A stretch of DNA of 64,000 bases from Sutcliffiella horikoshii (GCF_021991925.1 NZ_RXZI01000001.1:372001-436000); one strand, 5' to 3'; counted from the first letter of the stretch, positions 7,493-18,967 are shown. Translations and numbers: made by a program. Notes: generated by a model not told the origin, from the sequence alone.

Positions 7493-8287
7493 ATGGAGCG
7501 TCAAGAGCAAGGGTGGACATGGGAACAGATGGAGAATTTCTTTTACGTGTCGAATGAAGAGAAAGCGGATGTTGTCTGGGAATGTCGGATATGTGAGTTG
7601 AGAGACTCTGAAATTCTACAAAAACTTTTAAACATTTATGGTGCAGGAATTAAGGCAACGACCAAGGACGTGACCGTCATGTATCTTGCGGGGTGGTTTG
7701 GATATTTATGTGGATCGATGCATTTCTTATCATCTGATGGATGGAAGGTCAACGCTAGAAATATTAAACTTCAATTATATAAAAATCAGCGTGGGACGAT
7801 GCTGATCTCATTTATCATTCAATCGGAAGACTTAGTTGAAAAAGGAAGCAGTGAGTGGGTGGAGGATTTTTATAAAGTAAAAATGAAGCCCGTATATATG
7901 CTGTTGCAAGCTATGTCAACTAACAACAACCTTTTACATATGTGGTACCAGGCGACCCATAGTCTATATTGGATCTCAGATCGTATGAAGCATTCAGGCC
8001 TTTTAGATAGGTATGTCAGGCAATACGAAAAAAACGTGGAAATGTTTAAAGAAGCAACTCCTTCTTCCTGCATGGGAGTGTTGACCGAAAAACATCCCTA
8101 TGCAAAAAAACTTATATTTATTGAGAATCCATGGGATTTACATGACCCAATGCCTTTAAAACCTTCGTGTTGTCTTGCTTATCAAACAGAGGGCGGGCAC
8201 TTATGTTATACCTGTCCGAGAATGAAAAAGTCAGAGCGACTAGAAAAATACAATAAAATTTTAGCAGAGCATTCGACAACGAGTTAA
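7493..8287 (+). CDS. FhuF-type [2Fe-2S] ferric siderophore reductase
   Basis: 264 residues without signal peptide. The C-terminus carries Cys226, Cys227, Cys238 and Cys241 in the spacing C-C-x10-C-x2-C, exactly the unusual [2Fe-2S] ligand pattern of E. coli FhuF and the related Bacillus FchR-type ferric-siderophore reductases. The N-terminal 200 residues have the IucA/FhuF-like helical character with little sequence conservation. The protein should reduce Fe(III)-siderophore in the cytosol to release Fe(II). It lies downstream of a siderophore-binding lipoprotein, but its own Fur box is not evident; repeat B1 and a terminator separate the two. The start ATG 7493 has AAAGGAGGGAG upstream. Siderophore specificity is not known. 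Confidence 0.88.
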   Translation: MERQEQGWTWEQMENFFYVSNEEKADVVWECRICELRDSEILQKLLNIYGAGIKATTKDVTVMYLAGWFGYLCGSMHFLSSDGWKVNARNIKLQLYKNQRGTMLISFIIQSEDLVEKGSSEWVEDFYKVKMKPVYMLLQAMSTNNNLLHMWYQATHSLYWISDRMKHSGLLDRYVRQYEKNVEMFKEATPSSCMGVLTEKHPYAKKLIFIENPWDLHDPMPLKPSCCLAYQTEGGHLCYTCPRMKKSERLEKYNKILAEHSTTS

Positions 8288-8307
8288 AGCTGTCGAATGC
8301 TTTTTTA
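8269..8307 (+). terminator. Intrinsic terminator overlapping the end of the reductase gene
   Basis: GCATTCGACA / TGTCGAATGC 10-bp perfect stem with TTTTTT tail. The left arm lies inside the last codons of the gene, so the stop codon is in the loop. Confidence 0.9.
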
Positions 8308-8403
8308 ATGTTTATTCGGAAAATTCATCGTGACTTTTTAAAAGTACTTGTTGTACAATAATTCACAATATTCATTTTTCACAAAAGGAAAGGAGCGGTA
8401 AGA

Positions 8404-9666
8404 ATGGCAAAAGCGGTACAAACAAGAGTGACAACAGATGAAGTGGAACATGCCTATGAGGTACTGAAGGATGTGGTTGTCAGAACCCCGCTTCAGTTGG
8501 ATACCATTCTCTCAGAACGATATAACTGTAAAGTATACCTTAAACGGGAAGATCAACAGATGGTAAGATCCTTTAAAATTAGAGGAGCATACTATTCGGT
8601 CCATAGTTTAACAGAGGAACAGCGTGCAAAAGGTGTGGTGTGTGCCAGTGCAGGCAACCATGCACAAGGTGTTGCCTTTGCGTGCAAAAAGCTCGGCATT
8701 AAAGGGAAGATATTTATGCCAACCACTACCCCAAGACAAAAAGTGTCACGAGTAGAGTTTTTTGGTGGGAAGTTTACAGAAGTCGTCCTTACAGGCGATA
8801 CTTATGATGATTCCTATCAGCAAGCAATGGAAGTTTGCGAAAAGGAAGGGATGAAGTTTATCCACCCCTTTGACGATCGATTAACCATTACCGGACAGGC
8901 AACTGTTGGCTTGGAAATTTCTGAGCAATTGCAGGAAGAATGTTCTCATGTGTTTATGAGTATAGGCGGCGGCGGACTGATCTCAGGTGTGGGATCCTAT
9001 TTGAAAGAAAAGCGTCCACATACAAAATTGATTGGTGTGGAACCGTTCGGGGCTCCAGGTATGAAGCAATCATTGGCTCAAAATGGAGTGGTGCGATTAA
9101 ATGAGATTGATAGCTTTGTAGATGGAGCAGCTGTCAAGCAGGTGGGACAACTCCCGTTTGAAATGACAAAAGACCTCGTCAATGATGTGGTATTGGTACC
9201 AGAAGGAAAAGTGTGCACCACTATTCTTAATTTATACAACGAAAACGCCATTATTGCCGAGCCGGCGGGAGCGTTGTCCATTGCAGCACTTGATTTTTAC
9301 AGGGATGAGATTAGAGGAAAGACGGTAGTCTGTATTGTAAGTGGTGGAAACAATGATTTAGACCGCATGCAGGAAATGAAAGAACGGTCCCTGATCTATG
9401 AAGGGCTTAAGCACTATTTTATTGTCAACTTCCCTCAGCGTGCAGGGGCATTGCGGGAATTTATGGAGGATGTCCTGGGAGAAACAGATGATATCACACG
9501 TTTTGAGTACACCAAGAAAAATAACCGAGACAAGGGGCCGGTGTTGGTTGGAGTCGAATTACGAAAGCCTGACGATTATTTTGCCATTATTGAACGAATG
9601 GAGAAGAAAGGCTTCACCTATATCGAAATTAACAAAGATAAACAGCTATTTAATTTATTGATATAA
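8404..9666 (+). CDS. ilvA: Threonine ammonia-lyase (threonine dehydratase), isoleucine biosynthesis
   Basis: 420 residues, the normal length for Bacillus IlvA. The PLP-binding lysine lies in SFKIRGAY (Lys58), the substrate loop is SAGNHAQG, and the phosphate-binding glycine loop is GGGGLISG at about 192. The C-terminal about 95 residues (from FIVNFPQRAGALREF) form one ACT-like regulatory domain that in relatives binds isoleucine. It converts L-threonine to 2-oxobutanoate and ammonia in the cytosol, the first committed step to isoleucine. RBS AAAGGAGCGG precedes ATG 8404. It has its own terminator and sits just before the ilvE-leuD operon, on the same strand but separately transcribed. Confidence 0.96.
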   Translation: MAKAVQTRVTTDEVEHAYEVLKDVVVRTPLQLDTILSERYNCKVYLKREDQQMVRSFKIRGAYYSVHSLTEEQRAKGVVCASAGNHAQGVAFACKKLGIKGKIFMPTTTPRQKVSRVEFFGGKFTEVVLTGDTYDDSYQQAMEVCEKEGMKFIHPFDDRLTITGQATVGLEISEQLQEECSHVFMSIGGGGLISGVGSYLKEKRPHTKLIGVEPFGAPGMKQSLAQNGVVRLNEIDSFVDGAAVKQVGQLPFEMTKDLVNDVVLVPEGKVCTTILNLYNENAIIAEPAGALSIAALDFYRDEIRGKTVVCIVSGGNNDLDRMQEMKERSLIYEGLKHYFIVNFPQRAGALREFMEDVLGETDDITRFEYTKKNNRDKGPVLVGVELRKPDDYFAIIERMEKKGFTYIEINKDKQLFNLLI

Positions 9667-9683
9667 TGATAGTTTGTCTGGGA

Positions 9684-9712
9684 AAAGAGCGGGGTAACTC
9701 GTTCTTTTTTTA
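9684..9712 (+). terminator. Intrinsic terminator of ilvA
   Basis: AAGAGCG / CGTTCTT stem (one G-U pair) with an 8-base loop and TTTTTTTAT tail. Confidence 0.8.
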
Positions 9713-9761
9713 TGTTTTGAGAGAAAAAAAGAAGGGTATGTAAAAAAATTTAACAAACATT

Positions 9762-9775
9762 TGTAAGCGTTTTCT
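9762..9775 (+). promoter_or_regulatory. cre-like CcpA site 1 upstream of the ilv-leu operon
   Basis: TGTAAGCGTTTTCT fits the cre consensus TGWAANCGNTNWCA at 13 of 14 positions. It lies about 112 bp upstream of the inferred transcription start. CcpA is known to activate the B. subtilis ilv-leu operon from an upstream cre. Confidence 0.7.
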
Positions 9776-9793
9776 TTGTTATCACAACAAAAA

Positions 9794-9807
9794 TGAAAGC
9801 GTTTTTA
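9794..9807 (+). promoter_or_regulatory. cre-like CcpA site 2 upstream of the ilv-leu operon
   Basis: TGAAAGCGTTTTTA fits cre at 13 of 14 positions, 32 bp (three helical turns) after site 1 and centred near -80 from the predicted start, close to the position of the activating cre in B. subtilis ilv-leu. Confidence 0.75.
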
Positions 9808-9825
9808 TATTATCTGTAAAATTAG

Positions 9826-9840
9826 AATTATCTGAAATTA
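9826..9840 (+). promoter_or_regulatory. Candidate CodY box
   Basis: AATTATCTGAAATTA matches the CodY consensus AATTTTCWGAAAATT at 12 of 15 positions. It lies between the cre sites and the -35, where CodY bound to GTP and branched-chain amino acids could repress or compete with CcpA, as known for B. subtilis. Confidence 0.55.
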
Positions 9841-9844
9841 GGTG

Positions 9845-9873
9845 TTGACGGCCTGTATAGACGGTATTAAAAT
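9845..9873 (+). promoter_or_regulatory. Sigma-A promoter of the ilv-leu operon
   Basis: -35 TTGACG (9845-9850), 17-bp spacer, -10 TAAAAT (9868-9873). Transcription should start near 9880, giving a leader of about 315 nt before ilvE. Confidence 0.8.
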
Positions 9874-9917
9874 AACATCAACTCAAAGAAACATTGATAA
9901 ATGAAATAACATTTCTC

Positions 9918-10099
9918 TTATCAGAAGGGTGTCTAGGGTTCCGGTGATTTCAGGAAAGTAAAGTGGTAGTGCAAGAAAGAAATACTCCTTTCTATATCAA
10001 CCATTTTTCCTATCATGTCTGGTCCGAGCGATACCAGCACGATCTTGACAGATGGTGTACACCGCGAGGAAAAAAGCCTCTACGGATAGGTTCTGATAA
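9918..10099 (+). ncRNA. ykkC-class riboswitch, probably the ppGpp-sensing subtype (2a), in the ilvE leader
   Basis: The leader shows conserved ykkC blocks in order: CTAGGGTTCCGG (9933-9944), CTGGTCCGAG (about 10019-10028), ACACCGCGAGG, AAAAAAGCC and GGATAGG. The aptamer is closed by a perfect 9-bp P1, TTATCAGAA (9918-9926) with TTCTGATAA (10091-10099). ykkC RNAs include guanidine-I, ppGpp, PRPP and (d)ADP classes; the ppGpp class is the one known upstream of branched-chain amino acid genes, so the subtype is inferred from context. A hairpin ATAAACG / CGTTTAT (10096-10114) reuses the 3' strand of P1 and could be the competing structure, though it has no U-tract. It would raise ilv-leu expression when ppGpp is high, as known for that class. 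Confidence 0.8.
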
Positions 10100-10195
10100 A
10101 CGCTTGACGTTTATTCAACCTGACCAAGGGGCAACTTTTAAACTGTTATATGTCAGAATATTCAAACAATAAAAAGTAGAAAGAGGAGATTAGTT

Positions 10196-11140
10196 ATGTG
10201 TAGATACATCTATATGAATGGGCAGCTAGTAGAAAAAGAGAAGGCAGTTGTATCTGTATATGATCATGGGTTCCTATATGGCGATGGCGTTTTTGAAGGA
10301 ATCCGAATGTACAACGGAAATGTATTCCGTCTTCGCGAACATCTTGAAAGATTATATGATTCTGCAAGATCTGTATTATTGGACGTCCCCTATACGATGT
10401 CTGAACTAGAGGATATTATCGTTGAGACCCTCAGAAAGAACAAATTGCATGATACGGCCTATATTCGACTGGTCCTATCAAGGGGAATCGGCGATCTCGG
10501 TTTAGATCCCACAAAATGTAAAACTCCAAACCTGATTGTCATTGCTGAGCAACTGGCACTATTCCCAAAAGAACTGTACGACGTAGGGATTACGATGGTG
10601 ACGGTTCCTACTCGCAGGAACCGCCCAGATATCCTAAGTCCGAAAGTAAAATCACTTAACTATTTGAACAACATCATGGTAAAAGCAGAAGCAAATATGG
10701 CTGGTGCCAATGAGGCACTTACGTTAAACACAGAGGGTTATGTCGCAGAGGGATCAGGACAGAACATCTTTATCCTGAAGGGCAACAAACTATTAACGCC
10801 ACCAAGCTATGTTGGAGCACTGGAAGGCATCACTCGAAACGCCATCATCGATCTTGCTAATGAAATGGGCTATGACGTTCGAGAAGAACCATTTACAAGA
10901 CACGATGTATATGTAGCAGATGAAGTGTTCTTAACAGGAACCGCAGCCGAAGTTATCCCGGTTATCAGCCTGGACGGCAGAAAAATCGCAGACGGAAAAC
11001 CAGGCAAAGAAACCCACAAAATCCTAAACCGCTTCCGCCAACTAGTCGTAGAAGACGGCCACAAAGTCTACCCAGAAGAAACCCAAGTAGGCTGGGAAAT
11101 CAACGGAGGAGTGTTGTTAGGTGAAGCGTTGAATCATTAA
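10196..11140 (+). CDS. ilvE: Branched-chain amino acid aminotransferase
   Basis: 314 residues of the class IV PLP aminotransferase fold. Signatures: YDHGFLYGDGVFEGIR near the N-terminus, the PLP lysine in VKSLNYLNN (Lys152), and EGSGQNIF and GALEGITRNAI in the C-terminal half. It transfers the amino group between glutamate and the 2-oxo acids of Val, Leu and Ile in the cytosol, the last step of all three pathways. First gene of the operon, directly behind a ykkC-class riboswitch. The start ATG 10196 has AGAGGAG about 8 bases upstream. A short gap with two GGGGTC-type palindromes separates it from ilvD. Confidence 0.95.
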   Translation: MCRYIYMNGQLVEKEKAVVSVYDHGFLYGDGVFEGIRMYNGNVFRLREHLERLYDSARSVLLDVPYTMSELEDIIVETLRKNKLHDTAYIRLVLSRGIGDLGLDPTKCKTPNLIVIAEQLALFPKELYDVGITMVTVPTRRNRPDILSPKVKSLNYLNNIMVKAEANMAGANEALTLNTEGYVAEGSGQNIFILKGNKLLTPPSYVGALEGITRNAIIDLANEMGYDVREEPFTRHDVYVADEVFLTGTAAEVIPVISLDGRKIADGKPGKETHKILNRFRQLVVEDGHKVYPEETQVGWEINGGVLLGEALNH

Positions 11141-11146
11141 AGTGAT

Positions 11147-11197
11147 AAAAGGGGTCTGACCCTCAACACGTTAAAGCATTAAAAGGGGTCTGACCCC
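11147..11197 (+). repeat. Two short GGGGTCTGACCCC palindromes between ilvE and ilvD
   Basis: AAAAGGGGTCTGACCC occurs at 11147-11162 and again at 11181-11196, each a GGGGTC / GACCCC inverted repeat around one central T. The surrounding ATTAAAG context is also repeated with a period of 34 bp, so this is a local duplication. Similar palindromes are common between Bacillus genes; function unknown. Confidence 0.7.
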
Positions 11198-11219
11198 CTT
11201 AAAAGGAGTGAAGCAACCG

Positions 11220-12887
11220 ATGAGAAGTAATACGATCAAGAGAGGTATCGATAGAGCACCACATAGAAGTTTGTTGCATGCAGCAGGGGTAAAGGCGGAG
11301 GATATGGATAAGCCGTTCATCGGTGTCTGTAACTCTTATGTGGATATTATCCCGGGGCATATGCATTTGAATAAATTCGCAGAAGTAGTAAAGGAAGCTA
11401 TCAGGGAAGCGGGAGGAGTACCTTTCGAATTCAACACAATCGGAGTGGATGACGGAATTGCCATGGGGCATATCGGAATGCGTTACTCCCTACCAAGTAG
11501 GGAACTTATCGCAGATTCGGCGGAAACAGTCATCAATGCCCATTGGTTTGACGGCGTGTTTTACATCCCGAACTGTGACAAGATCACACCTGGTATGCTG
11601 ATGGCCGCTGCAAGGACCAACGTACCTGCTGTTTTTGTATCAGGAGGGCCGATGGAGGCTGGAAGAACGAAGGATGGTAAACCATTATCCTTAGTATCTG
11701 TTTTTGAAGGAGTAGGCAGCGTACTTTCCGGTAAGATGTCCCGGGAAGAGCTGTTGGAAATTGAATCAAGCGCGTGTCCGACATGTGGATCATGTTCAGG
11801 GATGTTCACGGCAAACTCCATGAACACCCTGATGGAAATGCTCGGAGTGGCCCTCCCTGGTAACGGTACCATGGTGGCAACCTCCAATGAACGCCACCAA
11901 CTGATCAAAGATGCCGCAAAGCATCTCATGAGACAAATCGAAGAAGATGTTAGACCAAGAGATATCATCACTAAAGAAGCAATCGACGACGCTTTTGCAC
12001 TGGATATGGCAATGGGCGGATCGACGAATACCGTCCTACATACACTTGCCATTGCGCATGAAGCTGGAATTGAGTACAAGTTAGAGGATATCAATAAAAT
12101 TGCAGAAAGAATTCCTTATCTATGCAAAGTAAGTCCGGCATCAGACTACTCCATGGAAGATGTCCATGAGGCAGGTGGGGTGAGTGCCATCATCAAAGAA
12201 TTATGCAAAATGGAAGGTGCCATCCATCCAGATAGAATCACCATTTCCGGTCAAACCATCAAGGAAGTGGTGGACCACGCGCAAATTGTTAACGATCAAG
12301 TTATCCGAAGGAAAGATAATGCTTATAGTCCAGTAGGTGGACTAAGCATCCTGTTTGGCAATATTGCACCAAACGGAGGGGTCATTAAAGTTGGAGCAGT
12401 AGATCCATCTATTAAAACTTTTACAGGAGAAGCCATCATTTTCGAATCACAAGATGAGGCACAAGAAGGCATTAATAGTGGTCAAGTCCGTGAAGGGCAC
12501 GTAGTAGTCATCAGGTACGAGGGGCCAAAAGGCGGCCCAGGAATGCCAGAGATGCTAGCACCGACTTCCTCTATTGCAGGAAGGGGATTATCCACAAAAG
12601 TGGCACTCATCACGGATGGAAGATTTTCTGGGGCATCAAGAGGCATCTCAATCGGACACATCTCTCCGGAAGCGGCAGAAGGTGGACCAATTGCCTTTGT
12701 GGAAAACGGAGACATCATCCAAATTGATTTGGCGAAACGCTCCATTCATTTATTAGTAGAGAGTGAAGAACTTGAAGCAAGGAAGCAGAACTGGAACCCA
12801 CCAGAATCAAAAGTGAAAAGTGGTTACCTTGCAAGATATGCAGCACTCGTAACTTCAGCGAATACAGGTGGAATCTTAAAAGTGTAA
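11220..12887 (+). CDS. ilvD: Dihydroxy-acid dehydratase
   Basis: About 555 residues, the usual IlvD length. Iron-sulfur ligands are visible in VCNSY (about Cys37), [10 protein letters not shown] (about Cys119) and [11 protein letters not shown] (about Cys186). The C-terminal signature [12 protein letters not shown] and [11 protein letters not shown] are intact. It dehydrates 2,3-dihydroxy-isovalerate and 2,3-dihydroxy-3-methylvalerate to the 2-oxo acids. A GTG at 11208 is in frame but sits on the Shine-Dalgarno AAAAGGAG, so ATG 11220 is preferred, giving a long (about 11 nt) spacing. Second gene of the operon. In B. subtilis ilvD lies elsewhere, so its inclusion differs from that model. Confidence 0.95.
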   Translation: MRSNTIKRGIDRAPHRSLLHAAGVKAEDMDKPFIGVCNSYVDIIPGHMHLNKFAEVVKEAIREAGGVPFEFNTIGVDDGIAMGHIGMRYSLPSRELIADSAETVINAHWFDGVFYIPNCDKITPGMLMAAARTNVPAVFVSGGPMEAGRTKDGKPLSLVSVFEGVGSVLSGKMSREELLEIESSACPTCGSCSGMFTANSMNTLMEMLGVALPGNGTMVATSNERHQLIKDAAKHLMRQIEEDVRPRDIITKEAIDDAFALDMAMGGSTNTVLHTLAIAHEAGIEYKLEDINKIAERIPYLCKVSPASDYSMEDVHEAGGVSAIIKELCKMEGAIHPDRITISGQTIKEVVDHAQIVNDQVIRRKDNAYSPVGGLSILFGNIAPNGGVIKVGAVDPSIKTFTGEAIIFESQDEAQEGINSGQVREGHVVVIRYEGPKGGPGMPEMLAPTSSIAGRGLSTKVALITDGRFSGASRGISIGHISPEAAEGGPIAFVENGDIIQIDLAKRSIHLLVESEELEARKQNWNPPESKVKSGYLARYAALVTSANTGGILKV

Positions 12888-12915
12888 GTTTTAAAAATAA
12901 GGAGGTGGAGAACGA

Positions 12916-14631
12916 ATGAGTACAGTGGAAGAGAGCGGAACAAAGGTCGCGCAAAAGTTGCTGACAGGTTCACGAATGATTGTCGAGGCGCTAAAAGAAG
13001 AAAAAGTGGAAGTGATATTTGGCTATCCAGGTGGGGCTGTACTAAACATTTATGACGCACTTTATGATGGTGGGATTCCTCACCTTTTGACACGGCATGA
13101 GCAAGGTGCCATTCACGCAGCGGAAGGGTACGCAAGGGTTACCGGCAGACCGGGAGTGGTTATTGCCACTTCGGGTCCAGGTGCAACCAATATCGTTACA
13201 GGACTTGCAGATGCCATGATAGATTCCCTGCCGCTTGTCGTCATCACAGGGCAAGTCAATTCACAGGTACTTGGATCAGATGCCTTTCAAGAGGCACCAA
13301 TTCTAGGAATTTCAATGCCGATCACCAAACATAATTTTCAGGTACAGGATGTCAAGGAACTCCCAAGAATTTTTAAAGAAGCGTTCCATATTGCATCTAC
13401 AGGAAGACCAGGACCGGTATTGATTGACATACCAAAAGACATCACCGCAACATCAGGCATTTATGACTATTCTAAAGAGGTGCACCTGCCTGGATACAAG
13501 TTACAGACTGATCCTGATCCGCTGGCTGTGAAACAAGTAGCACAAGCCTTGAAAAAAGCGAAAAAGCCCGTCATTTTAGCTGGCGCAGGCGTTCTCCACA
13601 GTAAAGCGACAAATGAGTTAAAAGAATTGGTTGCCAAAACCACCATACCAGTAGCCAATACTTTACTTGGCCTTGGCAGCTTTCCGGCAGACCACCCTCT
13701 TTTTCTCGGAATGGCGGGCATGCATGGAACGTATACAGCCAATATGGCCCTATATGAAGCAGACCTGATCATCAATATAGGCGCACGATTTGATGACAGG
13801 CTTACAGGGAACCTGAAGGAATTTGCCAAATTTGCCAAGGTGGTTCATTTTGATATCGATCCTTCCGAAATCGGCAAAAATGTCCCAACAGATTATCCGG
13901 TAATCGGGGATGCAGCAAAGTCCCTTCAATTACTATTAAAAGAGTTACCAGAAACGGCGGATACAAGTAGCTGGCTCGAAGAACTCCTGCAATCCAAAGA
14001 AGATTATCCACTATGGTATGTAGAAGATGGAGAAACTTTCAAGCCACAAAAGCTAGTAGAACTTGTTCATGAACTAACCAAGGGGGAAGCCATTGTCACA
14101 ACAGATGTTGGACAGCATCAAATGTGGGCAGCACAATTTCATGGATTCCAAAATCCAGATCGCTGGGTCACGTCAGGTGGCCTTGGAACCATGGGCTTTG
14201 GATTGCCAGCAGCAATTGGGGCGCAGGTGGCAGAACGACCGTCCACCGTTGTGGCTGTCCTTGGGGATGCAGGATTCCAAATGACCCTTCAGGAACTGGC
14301 TGTCCTAAAAGAGTATGAACTTCCTGTAAAAGTAGTGCTCGTAAACAATCAATCTATGGGAATGGTTCGACAATGGCAACAGCTCTTTTATAAGGAAAGG
14401 TATTCCGAATCATTGCTACCAAACCAGCCGGATTACATCAAGCTGTCCGATGCGTTTGGAATAAAGGCTGCAGTGGTGCACAATGAACAGGAATTCCGTG
14501 CAGCATTTAATGAAGCTTTGGAAACAGATGAGCCGTATTTATTGGATTGCCGGGTGACTCCAACGGAAAATGTCTATCCGATGATTGCTCCCGGAAAAGG
14601 AATTCAACAAATGGAAGGTGTGAAGCCATGA
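12916..14631 (+). CDS. ilvB: Acetolactate synthase large (catalytic) subunit
   Basis: 571 residues with the three-domain ThDP enzyme layout. The catalytic Glu is in [16 protein letters not shown] (Glu62), FAD-domain features lie in the centre, and the ThDP/Mg motif begins GDAGFQM and ends VNNQS at about 445-475. The usual GDG is GDA, as in many AHAS sequences. It joins two pyruvates, or pyruvate and 2-oxobutanoate, to form acetolactate or acetohydroxybutyrate. The start ATG has a perfect AAGGAGGTGG upstream. It overlaps ilvN by 4 bases (ATGA), indicating translational coupling of the two subunits. Confidence 0.96.
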   Translation: MSTVEESGTKVAQKLLTGSRMIVEALKEEKVEVIFGYPGGAVLNIYDALYDGGIPHLLTRHEQGAIHAAEGYARVTGRPGVVIATSGPGATNIVTGLADAMIDSLPLVVITGQVNSQVLGSDAFQEAPILGISMPITKHNFQVQDVKELPRIFKEAFHIASTGRPGPVLIDIPKDITATSGIYDYSKEVHLPGYKLQTDPDPLAVKQVAQALKKAKKPVILAGAGVLHSKATNELKELVAKTTIPVANTLLGLGSFPADHPLFLGMAGMHGTYTANMALYEADLIINIGARFDDRLTGNLKEFAKFAKVVHFDIDPSEIGKNVPTDYPVIGDAAKSLQLLLKELPETADTSSWLEELLQSKEDYPLWYVEDGETFKPQKLVELVHELTKGEAIVTTDVGQHQMWAAQFHGFQNPDRWVTSGGLGTMGFGLPAAIGAQVAERPSTVVAVLGDAGFQMTLQELAVLKEYELPVKVVLVNNQSMGMVRQWQQLFYKERYSESLLPNQPDYIKLSDAFGIKAAVVHNEQEFRAAFNEALETDEPYLLDCRVTPTENVYPMIAPGKGIQQMEGVKP

Positions 14632-14885
14632 AGCGAACACTATCGCTACTAGTAAACAATCAACTAGGTGTTTTGAACCGTTTGACCAATCTTTTCTTGC
14701 GGAAAGGATTAAACATTGAAAGCCTGGCAGTAGCACCTGTCAACGAATCCTCAATTTCCCTCATGACCATCGTCGTAAACGTGGTCGAGGAGCAAGAAGT
14801 GGAGAAAATAAAGCTCCAACTAGACAAACAAATAGACGTTATCCAAATCACCGACATATCAGAGCAGATCGCTCTAACAAATTAA
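14628..14885 (+). CDS. ilvN: Acetolactate synthase small (regulatory) subunit, short ACT-only form
   Basis: Only 85 residues. It begins [20 protein letters not shown] and contains [19 protein letters not shown], the beta-alpha-beta-beta-alpha-beta ACT domain that binds valine in AHAS regulatory subunits. B. subtilis IlvH is about 170 residues with a second C-terminal domain; here the frame stops right after the ACT domain, similar in size to the short enterobacterial IlvN. ATG 14628 overlaps the ilvB stop. Repeat element A2 starts 51 bases after the stop, so loss of the C-terminal half by rearrangement is possible but not shown. Confidence 0.9.
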   Translation: MKRTLSLLVNNQLGVLNRLTNLFLRKGLNIESLAVAPVNESSISLMTIVVNVVEEQEVEKIKLQLDKQIDVIQITDISEQIALTN

Positions 14886-14936
14886 CGGAATATTTAGTTT
14901 TATTTACTAAAAATGATTAAGTACCTTCGATAAACA

Positions 14937-15065
14937 CCTGTAGCTTGTAGTGCAAGATGTGAGACTCCGGCGGGAGATAGCGGTAGGTTGAGACCCCTGA
15001 AGCGTTGTGAGGAGGCTCAAGCACCGCCCCGCGGAAAGCGAACATCTGGAACGAAAAGCTACAGG
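14937..15065 (+). repeat. GC-rich palindromic repeat, copy A2 (core type, no CAG..GACAAA ends), inside the ilv-leu operon
   Basis: About 129 bp between ilvN and ilvC, bounded by the inverted 9-mers CCTGTAGCT and AGCTACAGG. Inside are GAGACTCCGGCGGGAG, GAGACCCCTGAAGCG, GAGGAGGCTCAAGC and GCCCCGCGGAAAGCGAA, the same core order as in the terminator-inserted elements. It must be transcribed as part of the operon mRNA and would fold strongly. No reading frame fits. Confidence 0.85.
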
Positions 15066-15098
15066 AGTAAGCGGGGATAACAAACTGACTTCATATAA

Positions 15099-17690
<2,592 letters not shown>

Positions 17691-17694
<4 letters not shown>

Positions 17695-18782
17695 GTCAAT
17701 TTACAATCAGCGTCCTGCCTGGTGACGGAATCGGTCCTGAAGTGGTAAGGGAAGCGATCCTTGTACTAGAGCAGGTAGCCAAGAATTTTCAGCATACATT
17801 CATTTTTAATTACGGTAAGATCGGGGGAGTTGCTGTCGATGAGACAGGAACTCCCCTTCCACAAGAGACAGTGGATATGTGCAAAAAAAGTCACGCGATT
17901 CTTTTAGGAGCGGTAGGCGGACCTAAATGGGATGAAGAATCACCTGAAAGAAGGCCAGAAGCAGGATTACTTGGAATCCGTAAAGCTTTAAAGCTTTATG
18001 CCAATCTTCGCCCTGTCTCCCTGTTTGAATCCCTGATCCACGCCTCCCCTTTGAAAAGAGAGGTAGTTTTAGATACAGATGTTTTAATAGTCAGGGAACT
18101 GACTGGTGGGATTTATTTTGGCTCACCTCGTGAAAGAAGACAGGGAGAAGATGGTTTGGAAGTAATAGACACTCTACTATATACAGAGAAAGAGATGGAA
18201 CGCATTATTCGTAAAGGATTTGAAGTAGCACAAGGCCGCAAGAAAAAACTAACTTCCGTTGATAAAGCGAATGTTCTAGAAAGCAGTAGATTGTGGAGAG
18301 AGGTAGCCAACCGAATCTCCAAGGAATTCCCTGAAATCCATCTAGAGCATATGCTTGTGGACAATGCAGCCATGCAATTAGTAAGAAATCCTCGGCAATT
18401 TGACGTAATCGTGACAGAAAATATGTTTGGCGACATTTTAAGCGATGAAGCTTCCATGCTAACCGGCTCCCTTGGCATGTTGCCCTCCGCAAGTCTTGGG
18501 GTAGACGGTCCAGGCCTTTATGAACCTATCCACGGCTCTGCTCCTGATATTGCCGGCAAGAATGTAGCCAATCCATTCGCTACCATCCTTTCAGCCGCCA
18601 TGCTTCTAAGACACTCCCTAGGATTAGAGGAAGAAGCGGCCTCTGTGGAACGAGCAGTAGACCTCGCACTAGAAGAAGGCTACCGCACCCATGATATCGG
18701 ATCTGAATGGGAACGCCTCCTAGGAACATCCCAAATGGGAGAAGCAATAAGGAGCTATCTAAAAGCGCCGATTAAAAACTGA
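17691..18782 (+). CDS. leuB: 3-isopropylmalate dehydrogenase
   Basis: 363 residues of the isocitrate/isopropylmalate dehydrogenase family. Features are [10 protein letters not shown] at the N-terminus, [22 protein letters not shown] and the signature [20 protein letters not shown] with metal-binding Asp residues, and [14 protein letters not shown] for NAD. It oxidises and decarboxylates 3-isopropylmalate to 2-oxoisocaproate. ATG 17691 overlaps leuA by 4 bases. Repeat A3 lies in the 185-base gap before leuC. Confidence 0.96.
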
Positions 18783-18797
18783 TGACTATTTAACTTA

Positions 18798-18925
18798 GCT
18801 GTAGATTGGAGCAATGGGCGAAGACTCCGGCGGGAGATAGCGGTAGTTTGAGACCCCTGAAGCGTTGTGAGGAGGCTCAAACACACGCCCCGCGGAAAGC
18901 GAAGCCCAGTGTGGAAATCAACAGC
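18798..18925 (+). repeat. GC-rich palindromic repeat, copy A3 (core type), between leuB and leuC
   Basis: About 128 bp bounded by GCTGTAGATT and its near-complement AATCAACAGC. The core (GAAGACTCCGGCGGGAGATAG, GAGACCCCTGAAGCGTTGTG, GAGGAGGCTCAA, CGCCCCGCGGAAAGCGAAG when read in blocks) is almost the same as A2, including CTGAAGCGTTGTG, so A2 and A3 are sister copies within one operon. It leaves the leuC ribosome site intact. Confidence 0.85.
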
Positions 18926-18967
18926 GGAGTTCAGTGGGAAAATTAAAAATTACGGAAGGTGAGTGAC

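Noticed and set aside
10052-10066. T-box-like string (GGTGTACACCGCG) in the ilvE leader
   Set aside because: The required GGGTGG part and a specifier stem with a leucine codon are missing; the bases are accounted for by the ykkC fold.
9963-10172. A 69-residue open frame in the ilvE leader
   Set aside because: It lies across conserved riboswitch blocks and the P1 stem, has no ribosome site, and shows no protein family.
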